From Deltaproteobacteria bacterium (GTDB taxonomy: Bacteria > Desulfobacterota > Desulfobacteria > Desulfobacterales > SURF-7), in contig JAFDJC010000230.1 in assembly GCA_019307665.1 (NCBI GenBank), positions 1 through 5,868 of the forward strand: a stretch of DNA of 5,868 nucleotides, given 5' to 3'. A model generated the notes under the pieces. It was not told where the DNA came from, made no database searches, and saw only the letters and a list, made by a program, of their open reading frames with translations. Below are positions 4,591 to 5,868 of this stretch, in pieces. Within the stretch, counting starts at the first letter, position 1. The number at the start of each line of letters is the position of its first letter. Position numbers and translations under genes: made by a program.

Positions 4591-5868
4591 ATGGCCATAG
4601 ATATCACTGTTAAGATCGGCGGTGAAGCCGGTCAGGGAATTCAGACAGTGGGGGATCTTCTCGCCCTTGTCTGCCGGAAGGCCGGTTTTTATGTTATGGC
4701 CATAAACGATTTTGAGTCTCGTATTCGGGGTGGCCACAGCTCCTTCCAAATTCGTATTAGCGACAGGCCTATATATGCGCCGCATCACGAGACTCATCTG
4801 CTTGTGGCACTGGACCGAAAAACCTATGAACTTCATAGGGATGCAATCGTTGAAGACGGGCTTGCCATGATTGATATTAAGGAGGGTGAAAAAGAAGAAG
4901 ACCAGTTGCCTGTCCCAATCGAGACACTTGCCGTAAAAGCCGGCGGGAAAATAACCTCGAATACGGTTGCTGCAGGAGCATGTCTTGCACTTCTTGGAGC
5001 GCCTTTTGAAATTTTTAAAAGTATCTTAAAAACGCGTTTCGGAAAAAAAGGCGATGAGGTTCTCGAAAAAAACTTTTTGGCTGCAAAACTTGGATACGAG
5101 TCTGTTCAGGACCTTGATTTTAAGTGGTCATTTGAATGGCAATTAAAAAATGAGAAAGGGGCTCTTATTAATGGCTCCAAAGCCATTGCGCTGGGCGCAC
5201 TGGCAGCTGACTGCCGGTTTGCAGCTTTTTATCCAATGTCACCAGCCACCGGCATAATGACTAATCTGTCGGCCTTCATGGATGATTTTCCGATTTATGT
5301 GGAACAGGCTGAAGATGAAATAGCTGCAATTAACATGATTATCGGTGCTTCATTTGCAGGTGCAAGGGCAATGACATCAACATCAGGCGGAGGTTTTTGC
5401 TTAATGACAGAGGGGCTCGGCCTTGCCGGGATTACCGAAACTCCGATTGTAATAGTAAATGCTCAAAGGCCGGGGCCTGCAACCGGTCTGCCAACACGTA
5501 CGGCACAGGGAGATCTTCTCTTTGTTATTAATGCGTCCCAGGATGAGTTCCCGAGATTTGTGTTTTCACCGGGAACGCCTGTGGAAGCATTTGAACATAT
5601 GATCAGGGCCTTCCACCTGGCTGAAAAATACCAGGTGCCTGCAATCGTACTGACTGACCAAACTTTGAACGATTCTCTTTATATTGCCGAACAGGCACTT
5701 TCCGCTTTAGCTGATATCGATAGATTTGTTGTTGATGATTCCCAGATAGCCGAACCTTCAACCTACAGACGCTTCGAAATTACCGAAAGCGGTGTTTCTC
5801 CCCGTGCGCTACCTTGCAATGGTAAAGCGCTGGTCGTTGTTTCAGGAAATGAACATCAGGAAGACGGC
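4591..5868 (+). CDS. korA: 2-oxoacid:ferredoxin oxidoreductase, fused gamma-alpha subunit (partial, 3' end cut)
   Basis: 426 codons are open to the window edge; family members usually run about 560-620 residues, so roughly the last quarter is missing. These enzymes oxidatively decarboxylate a 2-oxoacid (often 2-oxoglutarate) to the acyl-CoA using thiamine diphosphate and reduce ferredoxin, or run in reverse for carbon fixation. The gamma domain spans residues 1 to about 185, with GGEAGQGIQTVGD (10-22) and RIRGGHSSFQIR (44-55). The alpha domain begins near 190: FYPMSPATGIM (213-223), QAEDEIAAINMIIGASFAGA (239-258), TSTSGGGFCLMTEGLGLAG (262-280) and QRPGPATGLPTRTAQGDLLF (292-311) are hallmark segments. 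The thiamine-binding beta subunit (KorB) should follow outside the window. AGGAGA (4577-4582) lies eight bases before the ATG. The substrate cannot be fixed from this part; pyruvate or branched-chain oxoacids remain possible, though the fused layout fits the KorA-type family. Confidence 0.95.
   Translation, partial: MAIDITVKIGGEAGQGIQTVGDLLALVCRKAGFYVMAINDFESRIRGGHSSFQIRISDRPIYAPHHETHLLVALDRKTYELHRDAIVEDGLAMIDIKEGEKEEDQLPVPIETLAVKAGGKITSNTVAAGACLALLGAPFEIFKSILKTRFGKKGDEVLEKNFLAAKLGYESVQDLDFKWSFEWQLKNEKGALINGSKAIALGALAADCRFAAFYPMSPATGIMTNLSAFMDDFPIYVEQAEDEIAAINMIIGASFAGARAMTSTSGGGFCLMTEGLGLAGITETPIVIVNAQRPGPATGLPTRTAQGDLLFVINASQDEFPRFVFSPGTPVEAFEHMIRAFHLAEKYQVPAIVLTDQTLNDSLYIAEQALSALADIDRFVVDDSQIAEPSTYRRFEITESGVSPRALPCNGKALVVVSGNEHQEDG

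Noticed and set aside
4537..4836. Minus-strand open frame of 99 codons overlapping korA
   Set aside because: It lies antisense to the unmistakable korA coding sequence and has no recognisable domain.

Overview
The window looks like chromosomal DNA of an anaerobic bacterium, most plausibly a sulfate reducer or relative in the Desulfobacterota. That assignment is an inference. It rests on a gamma-alpha fused 2-oxoacid:ferredoxin oxidoreductase gene, a small protein ending in a desulforedoxin-like cysteine motif, and a sigma-54-like promoter in front of the pair. No marker gene fixes the taxonomy.

Layout. Positions 1-68 hold the first 22 codons of a minus-strand gene that runs off the left edge. 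Positions 69-1080 are AT-rich and gene-poor, with a notable cluster of GATC words at 42-349. A tRNA-Lys(CTT) gene with encoded CCA lies at 1081-1157, preceded by a plausible promoter and followed by a strong hairpin terminator that can work on both strands. A minus-strand gene for an AT-rich orphan SAM-dependent methyltransferase occupies 1342-2211. Its start abuts a decayed IS3-family transposase fragment (about 2241-2415, plus strand). An orphan acidic, helical, coiled-coil protein follows on the plus strand (2690-3652, real start at the ATG rather than an upstream TTG). After it comes a 74-bp element with 9-bp perfect terminal inverted repeats (3741-3814), which resembles a MITE or REP element.

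The right end is conserved metabolism: a 109-aa protein with a C-terminal four-cysteine metal site (4204-4533), then the start of korA (4591 to the window edge). The two genes are co-directional, 57 bases apart, each with its own good ribosome binding site, and probably one operon. The upstream sequence at 4140-4155 closely matches a sigma-54 -24 element.

Region 1081-4100 (tRNA, AT-rich methyltransferase, transposase remnant, orphan gene, foldback element) has the look of an accessory segment next to a tRNA. No integrase and no convincing duplicated tRNA end were seen. The most interesting items are the desulforedoxin-like partner of korA, and the orphan protein with three ungapped 28-residue degenerate repeats.
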